Notes: generated by a model not told the origin, from the sequence alone. A stretch of DNA of 64,000 bases from Diploptera punctata (GCA_030220185.1 JASPKZ010007797.1:4454501-4518500), one strand, 5' to 3'. Shown: positions 42,660 to 54,445, counted from the stretch's first letter. Numbers and translations: made by a program.

Positions 42660-43702
42660 GCTTGAATGTCTATTCTAATTTTACATAAATCTTCAATTTA
42701 TAATTACAAAAGGTCAACCAATAAATCGTATCAACATTCATCCTCATGTTTTGGTTTAAACATGTATTCCTCTAATTTTTTTATAATGGAAATGAACAGT
42801 ATTATAAATGAGGAAAATTTATTAAAAAAAAAAGTGACTAAATTCAAATACCTAGGAAAAATCATTCCAAACGGGAACAATGTGCAAAAAAAAATTAAAC
42901 ATGGGCTAAATTCTGTAAATGCATGCTATTGTGTATTACAGAGACTCTCGTAATCCCATCTAAAAAAAAAAAATAAAGTGAAAATATATAAAACTGTCAT
43001 GTAGAAGTGAAACATGTATCTCACTTTAAGGGAGGAGAAAATATAAGTATTTGAGAATGAAGTTCTTAGGAAAATGTTTACCCTAAAATGAGATGAACAA
43101 GCAGGTGAATGAACAGAACATAACTGAGCTACATGATCTTCATGGGGAACCAGATATAATAAGAATTAAATCTCATAGGCTGCAATGGGCAGGACATGTG
43201 TCACAAAAGAGACATAGAAGCTTCTTGTAAAGAGAAAAAAAAAAAAAAAAAGGTAAAGTGATCCCACTACAGACCATAGGAGACCCTTGGGGTAGTAGGA
43301 GATTAAGGCTCCCACTACATTCTGGACAATCAGCACTTGACATCAGGCATGACGGCCACCTTTACCCCCAGAACAAGCATCTGGTACTCATTTCCATTAG
43401 AGGCTGCATCGACCCTAGGGCCACAGTGCTGCAAGAAGGTTTGGATCAGTTTAAAAATCTTGATCCCACTAGGACTCAAACCCTCGACCTTCCAGCTTGT
43501 AGTGCATTGCCTTACCACTACAGTGTACACCCTCTTTTAGAAAAAACCAAAGGGAAAAAATCCAGGTGATAGGCCAAGAATGAGGTGGGAGAAGTAAATT
43601 ATACAGTGGATGATTTAAAAACATTAGGTCAGGATAAGGATATATGGAGAGCTTACATCCACACAACCATGAACCTACGGGTTCAATAGTGCCAACGAGG
43701 TA
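42660..43702 (+). mobile_element. LINE family 1 C-terminal region, interrupted by a SINE
   Basis: 42780-42950 encodes FKYLGKIIPNGNNVQKKIKH, followed by degenerate LYGxETW and VFENEVLRKMF-like sequence to about 43245. It resumes at 43546-43702 with GGATATATGGAGAGCTTACA and the family 3' end CATGAACCTACGGGTTCAAT. The SINE at 43255-43545 lies in between. Confidence 0.7.
43255..43545 (-). mobile_element. tRNA-derived SINE, family D, reverse
   Basis: Reverse of 27526-27802: on the minus strand TGGCACTGTGGCCCTAGGGT-like body and TAATGGAAATGAGTACCAGA. Confidence 0.6.
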
Positions 43703-44103
43703 TTATTGCAGAATTATAATTTTATTAGTTTTCAGCAAGGGCCACTGTGGGGACTTATTTCCTTTTTGTACCTGGGGAAACCACTCAATATAAATAGCTG
43801 GTCTGTGGATCTTTGCCAACTGTGGGATTTGTATGGCAGGGAGCAGGCAAACTATTTATTTGTAGGTAATTACATTTACAGCTGCAAAAAAAAAAAAAAC
43901 AATTCTTAATTTAAATTTTGTCCAACATCCATATTGTTTTAATTTTGCACTGCACTGTCTTCTGGGAGAAATACTGCTCTGCATCCTCAGGCCACATGCT
44001 GCATGGCTACCTTTGAACCCACTCCATCTTTCGAAGAGCTGAAACATTTCATATTGTCTTTAATAAATAGACTCTCCTTGGTGATAAATTAGTATTACAC
44101 AAA
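43703..44103. other. Spacer, no feature recognised
   Basis: Includes an (A)13 run near 43886; no coding or repeat structure identified. Confidence 0.3.
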
Positions 44104-44278
44104 GTCAATAAAAACCCAAATCACCAATTTAAAAAGTTAAGAGTCAATGTGTTGCAGTAGTGACACTACCATTATCAAGACTTAATAATGACCGATATCA
44201 ATATTAAGTCTTAATAATAATAGCATCGCCACTGAAATGCATTAACTTTTTTAATTCGTGATTTGGGTTTTTATTGAC
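44104..44278. mobile_element. 175-bp TIR element
   Basis: About 36-bp inverted ends (GTCAATAAAAACCCAAATCA and complement) enclose about 100 bp with a smaller internal inverted repeat (AAGACTTAATAATG / TATTAAGTCTTAAT). No ORF; typical size for a MITE. Target duplication not evident. Confidence 0.65.
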
Positions 44279-44299
44279 ACTGTAATTCATATTGTCATT

Positions 44300-44400
44300 A
44301 GTCCACTGTTGTGGTATCAAGAGAGTGTCGCTGCCTTGTACACAGTGGGCCCAGTTTGATCACAGGTACAGTAGATAGTTAAAATACCTTTTCCAACAGA
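44300..44400 (+). mobile_element. SINE family A, degenerate head
   Basis: TCCACTGTTGTGGTATCAAG ... CAGTGGGCCCAGTTTGATC; the B-box is damaged. Confidence 0.45.
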
Positions 44401-44479
44401 CTGTAAGGCCCAGTGTCATGATGCATGTAAAATTGGATACTTATCAGTAGAAAGGTGCAAACTGCCAAATTTATGAACA

Positions 44480-45335
44480 GTAAGTTATTAATAAAAAATT
44501 GTCTCGAAGAAACAATTTATTTTTGGAAATTTAATCAAAGGTATAAATTACATGGGAATTCCAATAGATGAATCAACAATATATTCCCTCCCATTTGTGG
44601 AAAATCAACTTATTTTAACACAAGAGTATAAAGACATAAAATATATTACCCGAAAATTGATTCAAGAATATAATAAATGGGGACTAAAGGTGAATATGGA
44701 AAAAACCAAGTATATGACCATAGGAGACATTCATCAAGAGTTGATACTGGAAGATGAAATGGGGGTAATTAAACACATAGAGGAATACAAATATTTGGAA
44801 ATAAAAATTACAGAAGATGGGAAGCAGGAAAAGGAAATATGATCAAAGATAAATTCAGAAAAATATGTAATATCTGCCCTGAATGGAATATTATGAGATA
44901 AACATATCAAAAAAGAAACTAAAGTTAATTTTTTTTAAATAATAGAAGTATTATGACCTATGGTTCAGAGGTTTGGACTATAAATTATCAAATGAAAAGA
45001 AAACTATTGGTAGCAGAAATGGACAATTGGAGAATATCTGCTAGGATATCAAGGAGAGAGAATATTAGAAATTATGTTATAAAAGAGAACATGAATGTGT
45101 AAAACTCAATTTTAGAATTTATCCAAGAAAAGAAACTAAAATGGTACGGGCATATTAAGCGAATGGAGGATGAAAGATTATAAAAAAAAATAATGGAATG
45201 GACATCATCAAGAACGAGAAGGAAAGGACAACCAAATCTCATGTGGATCGAAGGGATTAGAGAAACTTTGAAGGACTGGAAAATAAAGAATCGTGTTATA
45301 ATAGAGACGAATGGAAGAAAATTATTAAATTAAAT
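44480..45335 (+). mobile_element. LINE family 2 C-terminal region
   Basis: 44552-44842 encodes WGLKVNMEKTKYMTIG and IEEYKYLEIKITEDGKQEKE, then in shifted frames TYGSEVWTINYQMKRKLLVA, LKWYGHIKRMEDERL and GQPNLMWIEGIRETLKDW. This is the post-palm RT, the thumb and the C-terminal zinc-less tail of a LINE. Several stops. Confidence 0.75.
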
Positions 45336-45393
45336 TAAAGATAAATCATTGGTGTCGGAAAAATGTGTCAACATTGTTAAAATCATATATATA

Positions 45394-45618
45394 TATAAAT
45401 TTCAACTTTTATAAGATTCATGATGTGTTCCGTTGAGGTATTATTCATTAATATAAGATTATGGAATATTCACCTGAAAGGTCCGTCTCCTCAACTTAAT
45501 TAATCATTTAACTGTAGCGCTTTCGGGAAAGTCCCGAAAGCGCTACAGTTAAATGATTAATAAAGTTGAGACGGACCTTTCAGGTGAATATTCCATAATT
45601 TAATATAAATTACAACTT
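45394..45618. mobile_element. Hairpin element with about 15-bp target duplication
   Basis: Arms of about 65 bp (AATATTCACCTGAAAGGTCC and complement; inner GCGCTTTCGGGA) around AAG at about 45533. One-sided tail on the left (TTATAAGATTCATGATGTGT). Flanks TATAAATTTCAACTT (45394-45408) and TATAAATTACAACTT (45604-45618) differ at one base. Confidence 0.75.
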
Positions 45619-45779
45619 GCAACCAACCTTTACCAGTTGATTTATGATAGCTTAATAATTAACTTTAAATTTGCAATATATTCTATAGGATACATCATTT
45701 AGTTTATTTTATTTAACATTTTTTAATAAAACGCAAGAAAACAAATGAGTATAAATTAGTTAACTTTCACAAGGAAAAA

Positions 45780-46050
45780 ACACTGAGGTTTAATTTAAGA
45801 ATTAAATTAATATTTTTATTACCTCAACTCATATCCTTTATACTTCTAGAGTAATGAATTTTGAAACTCCTGCAAATTTTGATTTGAACCAGAGGTTCAT
45901 CAGTCCATCGATAGAAGGAAGAAGAAAACCGCCAAGAAACCACATAACACCAATCGATAAGAGGCTACTGAGGATGGAGATACAGCTCAAACTGCAGTCT
46001 AAAAGGATATAAGGTGAGGTAATAAAAATATTAATTTAATTCTCCGAGTA
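45780..46050 (+). mobile_element. Penelope-like 3' end with short inverted left arm
   Basis: The left 45780-45855 holds only the inverted tip (TTACCTCAACTCATATCC). The right encodes MNFETPANFDLNQRFISPSI and ends AAGGATATAAGGTGAGGTAA. A strongly asymmetric inverted unit. Confidence 0.65.
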
Positions 46051-46784
46051 TAAATTACTTAAATGTGTGTATAATTACACAATATACCGAATAATAATAA
46101 TTATGTATGATATTGTTTTCAGTGCAGACTGCAACGTTCAAATCACTGACACAAGAAATTAGTGCTTTGCCAATTTAAGGGTTAACACAAAAAATTATTA
46201 TGAAAGGTGCAAAGTCCTGCAAACATTTCAAAGGTACTATGTTCCATTCATTATTCAACATATCTGCAAATAGTATTCTTTATATTAAAAATCCCTTCTG
46301 TGGCAAACTATAGGCCTACTGTTTAATAGTGATCACAAATAAGCAACTTCACTGTTTACAACACAACGAAAACTGAGGGAAATGGCACATTGCACCCAAT
46401 GTTGTGAAACAGCTTGGGGTCTTAACACTACTCCCATATTGTTGTGTATTATCTTTTTTTTTTTTTAATTTGGCACTTTGCACCTTTCTACTAATAAGTA
46501 TCCAATTATGCTAGACAGTTGAAGTGACAGCAAAAAGTAAAAACCATCTTTTCATAGCTTCAAAATGTTATCTGTAGGATTTACTCGTATTTCACTTAAT
46601 TTTCAAGGACAAATGATACACATTTTTATTTTTGTGTGGATAAAACAAAATCTGAAGTTCTCAAACATGAATTGTGTTTACATTCCATTCTTACAGTCAC
46701 CACATTATTATTATTATTAAATTTTTCTCTTCAAATATAATTTATCTTTCATTGAGAAATGTTAAATCAATAATAAAAACATCA
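46051..46784. other. Unrecognised AT-rich stretch
   Basis: No repeat or ORF identified; 46720-46770 has tRNA-unit-like AAATTTTTCTCTTCAAATAT. Confidence 0.3.
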
Positions 46785-46787
46785 TCA

Positions 46788-46830
<43 letters not shown>
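46785..46830. repeat. (ATT)n microsatellite
   Basis: Uninterrupted ATT trinucleotides for about 40 bp; a second ATT/ATC tract lies at 47160-47210. Confidence 0.9.
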
Positions 46831-46831
<1 letters not shown>

Positions 46832-46839
46832 ATAAATAT

Positions 46840-47158
46840 CCTCAATTCATGTCCAACTCAGGGACGGGTCGAGTGATGAGATGAGATGAAGCCCCTACAT
46901 TTATAGAGGTCTGAACTACAAGGGTGCCGCCGACCACTCCTGACACACCGTCACAGGGGTGGATCAATGAAATGAAACGAAATGGTTGAGATGAGTATGG
47001 AGAAATGGTGGAATGAAATTGTGGCAGGGGAAAACTGGGGAAAAATCTGCCCAAGCTCTGTTTCATCCACCACGAAACCCACATGGAGTGACCAAGACTC
47101 GATCTCGGGACCCCAGCGGTGAGAGGCAAGCGTCTAACAACTTGTGCCATGGAGCCAA
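46840..47158 (-). mobile_element. tRNA-derived SINE, family C
   Basis: On the minus strand: head ATGGCACAAGTTGTTAGACG, B-box CGAGATCGAGTCTTGG, body TTCGTGGTGGATGAAACAGA to CATCTCATCACTCGACCCGT, ending at the (ATT)n tail on its 3' side. Confidence 0.65.
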
Positions 47159-47204
47159 ATCATTATTATTATTATTATCATCATCATCATCATCATCATT
47201 ATTA

Positions 47205-47375
47205 TTATTGGATGGGAAAACCAGCTACAATGGCTAGAGGACTTGACATGCTGACCACAAGTCATCCCTATACTGGCTAATGATTGTCCACCTCAGTGAT
47301 AAACACATGTGGATGCAAGACCAGCAGCCAGCTGGTAGGCCAAGATCCATCTTGGCCTGTCAACCCTGCTTTAGC
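47205..47375 (+). mobile_element. SINE family B 3' part
   Basis: GGAAAACCAGCTACAATGGC ... CACATGTGGATGCAAGACC, matching the 3' half of 31952-32268; preceded by the trinucleotide tract. Confidence 0.55.
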
Positions 47376-47379
47376 CAAA

Positions 47380-48715
47380 CAATGTCACATCAGTTTCATA
47401 GGATAAACACCACTTACAAGAGAGGGGTCAACAATTGCATGCCATAACCTACCTTGAAATTTCTTACAGAGAAGTGCTCTGCTTTACAAAGGCAATGTCC
47501 AAAAAATGATCTACCATTTTTAACTACAAGGCGCTAAAATCCAGTCCACATCTCTCATTTAAACTATAGGAAAATAATATAACTCCTGATCTTGGTGAAT
47601 TGGACTCTGGTAACCTGCCTCTGCACCGCATCTCAACTCACTCCACTCCAATCTACTCACACAGGTACATACATCTGCTCTGTACAGTGGGTTGCTATTG
47701 CTGGATTATGACTTCTATTTCTGTACCTTGCAGATAAAAATGACAGTTTTTTTGGGCACATACTTTGTACATCACAAAGCTTCTCTGGGAGAAATTTAAA
47801 GGTAGATTTCAGGATGCATTGGTGACAGTTCCCTTGTCAAAAGGTCATGTAAATGATAAATCAAGATAATGAAAAGTTATTCATCTCTGTGCATTCATTT
47901 CTATACAATATTTTTCTTTTTTTATTTCAGCAATAGAACAATACCTTGTGTTACCACATAACAGAGGCAGCTCCTAACCTAAATTGGAGGATGTTATGCA
48001 TCAACCAGCTAAATGCCTTTCTTAAAAATTGGTATTTTGATGCCATCTGTTGCATTGGCTCATGAAGTAAGTGTACGCACACTTTTAGCACCAAATATTT
48101 AATTCTAGCCTTATTATTAAAGAAAAATGTAGATGCCATCAGTCCTATCAGAGATTCTAGATTTTGCAACAAACAGCTACGAAACCAGATCTTCATAAAT
48201 GCTAATTTAAATTTTGCATCACACAGCTAAGTGCCAAATGTTCCTGCTCTTAGATTGTTGAAGCATAACTATCAAACAAGGAAAATAACTTGCAATATCC
48301 AGTATTGTTAGTTTGGCGCTATAATAAATAGTGAAGATTGACTTAAACTTTAAACATATTTTTCTTGACATTAACATAATTGTGCATGGCCAGTTGATGC
48401 ATAACATCATTCAATTATAAGTGAATGATGTTTTACTATACTTTTTTCCCATAAGAAAAATTCTCACAAAAAATAAGTGAAAGTAAACTAGGCAACTTTC
48501 TCTTGCATACATTCATTTTTCAGTCATGATGAGGGTTTTCTATAATTATATTAATTTAACAATAACCACTCCACTCATGTACTGAGGTGAAGAACAAGAA
48601 AAAAAATGTCTAAGAACTAAAGGATATCACCATACCTGTGCGTAATATTGCTTGCCTCTTAAAAAATTATTTTGTCAATCTTCAGTTGAAATAACAGGGG
48701 GAAAAGTGAATCTAT
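47380..48715. other. Unrecognised interval
   Basis: A minus-strand ORF of 81 codons (47951-48196) and one of 63 codons (48219-48410) have no domain I can name. The phrase GTTGATGCATAACATC occurs in both (about 47990 and 48395), so they may belong to one local duplication. No splice-supported gene seen. Confidence 0.25.
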
Positions 48716-48719
48716 ATCA

Positions 48720-49187
48720 GACCTTCTCTTCTTCTTCTTCTCTCCTTCTTCCTTGGGCTTTACAGTCCCTTAAGAACTTTGGCTTCCTCTATAACATTTG
48801 CCCATTTTTCCTATTCCTAAGATTTCTGACTCCATATTTTAATCTTCAATTGGCTTAAGTCTTCCTCAACCTTAACTAACCACCTTAGTTTCTGTCTTCT
48901 AACCTTTCTCCTTCCTTCCAGCTTCCCTTCTAAAATCTTTCTTGCTCCATCCGCAAAACATGTCCTACCCATTCCAGTCTCTTGCTTCTAATATTTCCTA
49001 CCAGATCTAAATCCCTATATAATTCTTTCAACTCCTGGTTTGTTTTAATTCTCCATATATGTTGTTCCTGTACTGCTCCATATATCTTAATATTTTCCTT
49101 TCCCATGTATTTAACATGTACTTATCTTCTTCTGATAATGTCCATGTTTCACTTCCAAACATAACTATTGATTTCAATATATATTGT
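48720..49187 (-). mobile_element. LINE C-terminal and 3' region, degenerate
   Basis: Minus-strand reading contains GGAATGGGTAGGACATGTTT and AGTTATGTTTGGAAGTGAAA (the GSETW region) and ends CCTTCTTCCTTGGGCTT on the plus strand. Frames broken. Confidence 0.45.
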
Positions 49188-49801
49188 CTAGGCGAAAATT
49201 TTTCTCTTCAAATTTAATTTATCTTTCATTGAGAAATGTTAAATTAATAATAAAAACATCATTAGAGGCCTTACTGGTTTTTAAAGTAATGTTAAATTTC
49301 CAATAAATGTCTTCTTAACTAAGAAGCCGCCATTTGCAAAGATAGAAACAATGGTTTCAAAAGCATTTGGCGATAGGGAATTACAACGTATATAAGAGAA
49401 AAATTTGCGTCTAGATCGTAACTCGCCTCGGTAGCTCAGTTGGTAGAGCACTTGGCCCGGAAAGCCAAGGGTCCCGGGTTCGAGTCCCGGTCTAGGCGAA
49501 AATTTTTCTCTTCAAATTTAATTTATCTTTCATTGAGAAATGTTAAATTAATAATAAAAACATCATTAGAGGCCTTACTGGTTTTTAAAGTAATGTTAAA
49601 TTTCCAATAAATGTCTTCTTAACTAAGAAGCCGCCATTTGCAAAGATAGAAACAATGGTTTCAAAAGCATTTGGCGATAGGGAATTACAACGTATATAAG
49701 AGAAAAATTTGCGTCTAGATCGTAACTCGCCTCGGTAGCTCAGTTGGTAGAGCACTTGGCCCGGAAAGCCAAGGGTCCCGGGTTCGAGTCCCGGTCTAGG
49801 C
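49188..49801 (+). repeat. Perfect 304-bp tandem duplication of a tRNA-like unit
   Basis: Units start at 49188 and 49492 and look identical through 49795; a third start is cut at 49801. Each carries a body (GCCGCCATTTGCAAAGATAG), GTATATAAGAGAAAAATTTG, then a tRNA-like block at 49425-49497 and 49729-49801. The block has A-box TAGCTCAGTTGG, B-box GGTTCGAGTCCC, a perfect T arm CCGGG/CCCGG, anticodon stem TTGGC/GCCAA and loop CCGGAAA. Acceptor pairing GCCTCGG/TCTAGGC has one mismatch and position 33 is C rather than T, so tRNA function is doubtful. Confidence 0.85.
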
Positions 49802-49829
49802 GAAAATTTTTCTCTTCAAATTTAATATA

Positions 49830-50830
49830 TATATATATTTTTTTTTTTTATTTGAGGATTGTTTCTGTTATGTACACAGGTATCCTCAACCAAAATATAC
49901 AATATTTTTCTTCCACACTTCCCGGTCTACTGTGTCTGCTTCTGTCATATTACTCTTCATGTTGTCCTTGAATTCCTATATCCACATTGGCTTTGGTCTA
50001 CCTCGTTTCCCTTTTGCAGGAGGTATCCATTTCAATACTTCTTTGTTTACTTCTGTGTTTCTTCTCATTATATGCCCATACCATCTTAGTTGGATTTCTT
50101 CAATTTCTTGTACAATATCCTTTTCTACACTCATAATTTCTTTTGTTGTATTATTTTTTATTTTGTCTAATTTTGATATTCTTGCCAATCTTTTTAAAAA
50201 GTCCATTTCTGTGACTAATAATTTATTTCTGTGTTTTTGCTTCAATATCTATGTTTCTGCATCATATAATACTCTTCACAATTGTGTTATATATTAATAA
50301 TTTAGTTCTCTTGATTATATTCCTACTCCATAAAATAGAATTTAATATGCCAACAAATTTCTTTGTCTCTATTATTCTTTTTTCGATGTCTAATTCAGAT
50401 GATCCATCTTTTTGAATTATTGATCCCAAATACTAAAAATATTACACTGTTTTAATCTTTGTTCCATTTACTTCTAATTCCTCGGAAAGATCTGTGCTCA
50501 TATATTCTGTTTTATTACAATTAATTGTTAAACCCCGTCTTGAGTATTCTTCCTCTAGTTTCCTACCCATGTAGTTTGCATATTCGCATTCTGAAATGAC
50601 TACCACTTGATCATCTGCGAATAATAAATTAAGTATGTATTTGTTCTCATTTAATTCCTTAATATTGTTTTATATGTTTTAATTTTTGCTATCCTACTCA
50701 TTGTTCTTAACTTTAAAATTTGTTTTAATGCATAGAAGCATCTATTGCACATTGTAATCCTTGCTTGAACCTCTTCCCTTAATTAATTTCTACATCAGAT
50801 TGCTTGTTACTATTTGTATATACATTCAGG
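49830..50830 (-). mobile_element. LINE family 2 fragment
   Basis: Minus-strand 49976-50245 encodes LLVTEMDFLKRLARISKLDK, LRWYGHIMRRNTEV and GKRGRPKPMW, matching the C-terminus at 44480-45335. Upstream (50250-50830) are broken RT segments. Confidence 0.75.
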
Positions 50831-50999
50831 GCAGTTCAAAACGAAACATTCTTCTCATAGTTGTATTGAGTTTATTTTATAAACACAAACTTGGTATGCA
50901 AATTTGACTCTCCAAGTTTTGATTTCAAACAATGAAAACAAATATCACCAATAAATTCAATATCAGATTAGCACCAAAAAATAATTAGACTAAGTGAAC
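50831..50999. other. Short spacer
   Basis: Contains CAGTTCAAAACGAAACATTC; nothing recognised. Confidence 0.3.
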
Positions 51000-51450
51000 T
51001 TATCTTCTTCTTGCAAGGATCAAACCTTTTGGTTCATTCTGGCTCCAAGTATTATAACTGCTGTGGCCATCTCTTTCATGGGCATCCTCAATCTATTTTT
51101 CCTCCTCTTGACTGATAGTTTAGACTTTTCCTAGGCAAACTGTCGGAATCCATTCTGCAGACATGTTCATACCATTTTCTCCTATACTCTTCTATTTTAT
51201 CTGCCAAACTGAATATTTGTAGTCCTTTATGGATATCTTCACTTCGTTTTTTATCCATTAAAGTATATCCTGCCACAAATCGTAAATATTTCATTTCTGC
51301 AGCTTCTATTCTTTTAATTGACTGTTTATTCTGAGTCCATATTTCCGAGCCATACAATATTGCTGGCACAGGCAGTACTTCATAAAATTTTAAATGAGTT
51401 CCTTTTCTTTCTTTCTTTCTTTCCCAGTCTTCTTTTAAGGGTGCCACATA
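51000..51450 (-). mobile_element. LINE family 3 C-terminal fragment
   Basis: 51088-51447 encodes KFYEVLPVPAILYGSEIWTQ, IKRIEAAEMKYLRFVAGYTL and WYEHVCRMDSDSLPRKSL, the LYGSE..W...E.AEM.YLR signature. A plus-strand relative is at 52130-52375. Confidence 0.75.
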
Positions 51451-51589
51451 AATTAATATTAAAATATTTGTAATTTATTATTTGTCTTTTTCTCTATTAC
51501 AACCTAAGATACACCTAAATAATTAAGATATTTTACTTGTTAAACTAATAAAAACCAAAAAAAAAAAAAAATGAAAAGATTGATGGCAA

Positions 51590-52095
51590 AAAATCAAAAA
51601 TTTACTAAATAAAGTGTGCAGATTGTGATAAGACATAATACATAGGGAAAACAAAGAGAAATTTAACCATTACGTCCAAGGAACACATAAGAAATGTAAA
51701 AAAAAAGGAAGTAGAAAAATCAGTAGTAGCTGCTCATGTTTGGCCAGAAAAACATAAAATTGATAACACCAAATTATTAAAGCAGTTAAAAAACACAAAT
51801 AAAATCACCATACGGGGAAAAAGTTTACATACTGAAGATCAAAGGAAGAATTATGAATCTTGAAATTCCCAGGGAGAGAAATTTAATACACAAGTTCTTT
51901 GGATCACAAAAAAGAGGGAGCAGGAGTCGACAAGCAGGGCCAACAACTTAAAGATCATCAGTCTGTAAACACAGAAGATAGAGCATAGATGCTCTGAAAC
52001 ATGTTCTACAAGAAACAACTAATATGAGGTCACATCACATCGGGCTCAACTTATTTCTTAAGTACAACCTCATAATGTAACTTCCTATTGTATTT
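51590..52095 (+). mobile_element. Penelope-like GIY-YIG domain and 3' end
   Basis: The plus strand encodes YIGKTKRNLTI, KEHIRNVKKKEVEKSVVAA, HVWPEKHKIDNTKLLKQLKN, then (shifted) NLEIPRERNLIHKFFG-like and the terminal AATATGAGGTCACATCACAT with tail ATAATGTAACTTCCTATTGT. The CADCD-x-YIG entry is interrupted by a stop. Confidence 0.75.
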
Positions 52096-52129
52096 TCATT
52101 ATAAATATCACCAATGCTCATTATAGGAG

Positions 52130-52375
52130 CCATAAAACAAAATATAGATACTCTATGTTAAGATGAAGATTTATAAAATACATTTCATAAACTTCAACAA
52201 CTGAGTGGAACCATACAAAGAACATTAAAAGATAAAGTTACAAAGCATACGAAGATGAAGTTTTATAAGGTAATGGCTGTATCAATGGTGAATACTGGGT
52301 ACTAAACAAAAGTGACAAACAAAATATAGAAACAGCCGAGATGAGATTTTAAGAAAAACAGCAGGGTACACATAA
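52130..52375 (+). mobile_element. LINE family 3 fragment
   Basis: Encodes LSGTIQRTLKDKVTKHTKMK and FYKVMAVSMVNTGY, the same region as 51088-51447 in the other orientation; no LYGSE motif intact. Confidence 0.55.
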
Positions 52376-52620
52376 GCCTTTGGAATTAACAGTTTGGGAA
52401 AATATTGACATTATTCAGAAGAACAAATACATAACCATGAATTTTGAAATTCCCAGCAAGCAAAATTTAATCTCTGAGTTCATAAAACAGGCACCAGATG
52501 GCAGTTGGAGAGTTAGTGGTAATGGCAAATTTGACGTATGGAGTTTGACTGAAAAGTCAAATGGCCTTTGAAACCAGTATTGTGAAAACATGGAACTTTA
52601 TGTCGTGAAATGTAAAAACA
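52375..52620 (+). mobile_element. Penelope-like C-terminus
   Basis: LELTVWENIDIIQKNKYITM, NFEIPSKQNLISEFIKQAPD, ending CCTTTGAAACCAGTATTGTG and GGAACTTTATG. It starts abruptly at the end of the LINE fragment. Confidence 0.7.
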
Positions 52621-52639
52621 CTATCAATCGCATATAAAA

Positions 52640-53330
52640 TAAATAGAAGTTATTTGCCTAAAGTGTGAAAGGTCTGGGTTTAAAACTGAGTCTGAGCTTA
52701 TATTTTTCTCTTCAAATATAAATACAAGTTACATGGACAAAACCACTTTATTATCAGAATTTTTCTTCTGGTAAAATATAGTAAAATAGCTTAACTAACA
52801 ATTTAGGTGACGAGCCGCCACTGATTTACAAACTTGCATGCAATGGAATTGTGAACTGTCTTAAGTTTTTTTTAAATGTGACATTGTTTGTTTCACCCCC
52901 TCGCCACGATGAGGCACAGGGTATGGAGGGGGGGCATGAAATTAAGAAAAGCCAAAATTTAATTTCACACCTGGAAGTAATAATGTAAACATTATTACTT
53001 CCATCAAAAGCCAACTCGGCAAATATAATTTTGTATGACGGCTGTCCATCTCTTCCTCAATTTTCCCTCCCTGCTGCACTGAAGGTGCTAATGAGGTACT
53101 GGACGAATGAACGTGGATCCAGCTGTCATATTTATAAAAATAAATCTTTAAATAAGAAGGAATGTAATTTTCAATGACAAGTGTCCAACTCTTCCTTGCT
53201 TTTCCCTCCCTAATACACTGAAGGTGCCAATGAGGTACTGGACGAGAGAACGTGGATCTGAATGTCACATTTCTTCCAAAATAATCTCTAATTAATTAGA
53301 GATGGGGCAAGGGAAAATATAATAACTAAT
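52640..53330. repeat. tRNA-unit end and a two-copy tandem segment
   Basis: 52665-52725 is the 3' half of a tRNA-like unit (TATTTTTCTCTTCAAATAT). 53040-53150 and 53180-53275 are two divergent tandem copies about 139 bp apart sharing ATGAGGTACTGGACGA and GAACGTGGATC. An ORF on the minus strand (52942-53268) spans both and is probably fortuitous. Confidence 0.5.
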
Positions 53331-54049
53331 AAATATCTCTATCAGCTGCCATTTGCAGCGTCGGTAGGGGCTGGAACAGCAATTCAACCTGCTTTGATTC
53401 CAACCTCTACAATGTTTCTCTAAACCTGCAATAGAAGTATTTTATTAGACATACATGTATACACTCAAGAAATCTAACTACTTAACCACGAACACCAAAA
53501 ACTAAGTCTACTGTTTTCATGAAAGAGACACTACAGAATCTATGTGACTAGGAAAAATTATAAATGTGGACCTCAAGTAAAAAAACAACACTACATTCAG
53601 ATAAGACAAACAAACGATCTTGAAACAGACAAAAATCAATAATTGAACAATGAACAGATAAAAATCAGTAATTAAACAATGAACAAACATAAATCAATAA
53701 TTAAACCTGAAACACACAAAATATGATTAAACATGAAATACAAAAACAAATAATGAAAACAGTTGAAACATGATTATTGTGTGTGCATGTGTGCATACAG
53801 ACACACACACAATAAAGACTATGAATGTACAGTAACATTGTTGTGAGGCCCACAGATACATCATGCACGTGTACTTCAGCAACAATCCCAATATGAGGAT
53901 TGTAACAACAACGCTGATTTTAGGACTGTTGCTATATGGCCACCTCAGCCCTAGCCGCTTCTACTGCACCTACATTAACTACTAATGAAATCTGAAGTGG
54001 CCGCACTGGCCTGGTTTACTATCCACATCAAATTCAAAATGCAGCTTTT
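53331..54049. other. A-rich unrecognised region
   Basis: Includes local A-rich repeats (AACAATGAACARAYAWAAATC at 53640-53700) and a short GT/CA tract near 53785-53815. Confidence 0.3.
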
Positions 54050-54445
54050 TTAAAAAAAAGCTATAAATGTAATTATTATATATGTAGGAAGAAATTGTGT
54101 GTGTTTGTTCCAATGCCACCCACTGCACAATGGTTCTGTGCTGGGCAGATAGATGATTTTAATGTGGATTATTTTCAATTTATGCACCACATTACATAGA
54201 TGATGTATTCTTGTATTGTGTACAGAAAGGAGTGTAGCATGAGTGTATGTTTGTGTGTATGCATATTGTAAAGTGTGTTGTATGCAGCATGATAAGGGAG
54301 AAGGTAAAGTCTGGTGCCGGTACATAGCCCACTTCTATCAAGAAGCAGCATGTGGCTCACCAGGCTTATAGTGCCCCCCATCTGATAGATGAATTGCTAA
54401 CAACAGTACCACATGTCTTCTCAACATATATACTGTAGAGGGATT
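54050..54445. repeat. Dispersed repeat, also at 62786-63200
   Basis: Shares GATGATGTATTCTTGTATTG, GTGTACTGAGAGGAGTGTAG-type and AACAGTACCACATG segments with the right-hand copy. Neither copy has a coding frame of note. Moderate divergence. Confidence 0.6.

Noticed and set aside
46842..47150. 102-codon minus-strand ORF
   Set aside because: Lies entirely within a tRNA-derived SINE; the translation begins at the A-box.
49425..49497. Functional tRNA gene
   Set aside because: Cloverleaf is good, but there is C at position 33, an acceptor mismatch, and the whole 304-bp unit is a dispersed repeat with diverged copies; more likely tRNA-derived.
52942..53268. 108-codon minus-strand ORF across a two-copy repeat
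   Set aside because: Internal repetition follows the DNA duplication and no domain or splice context supports a gene.
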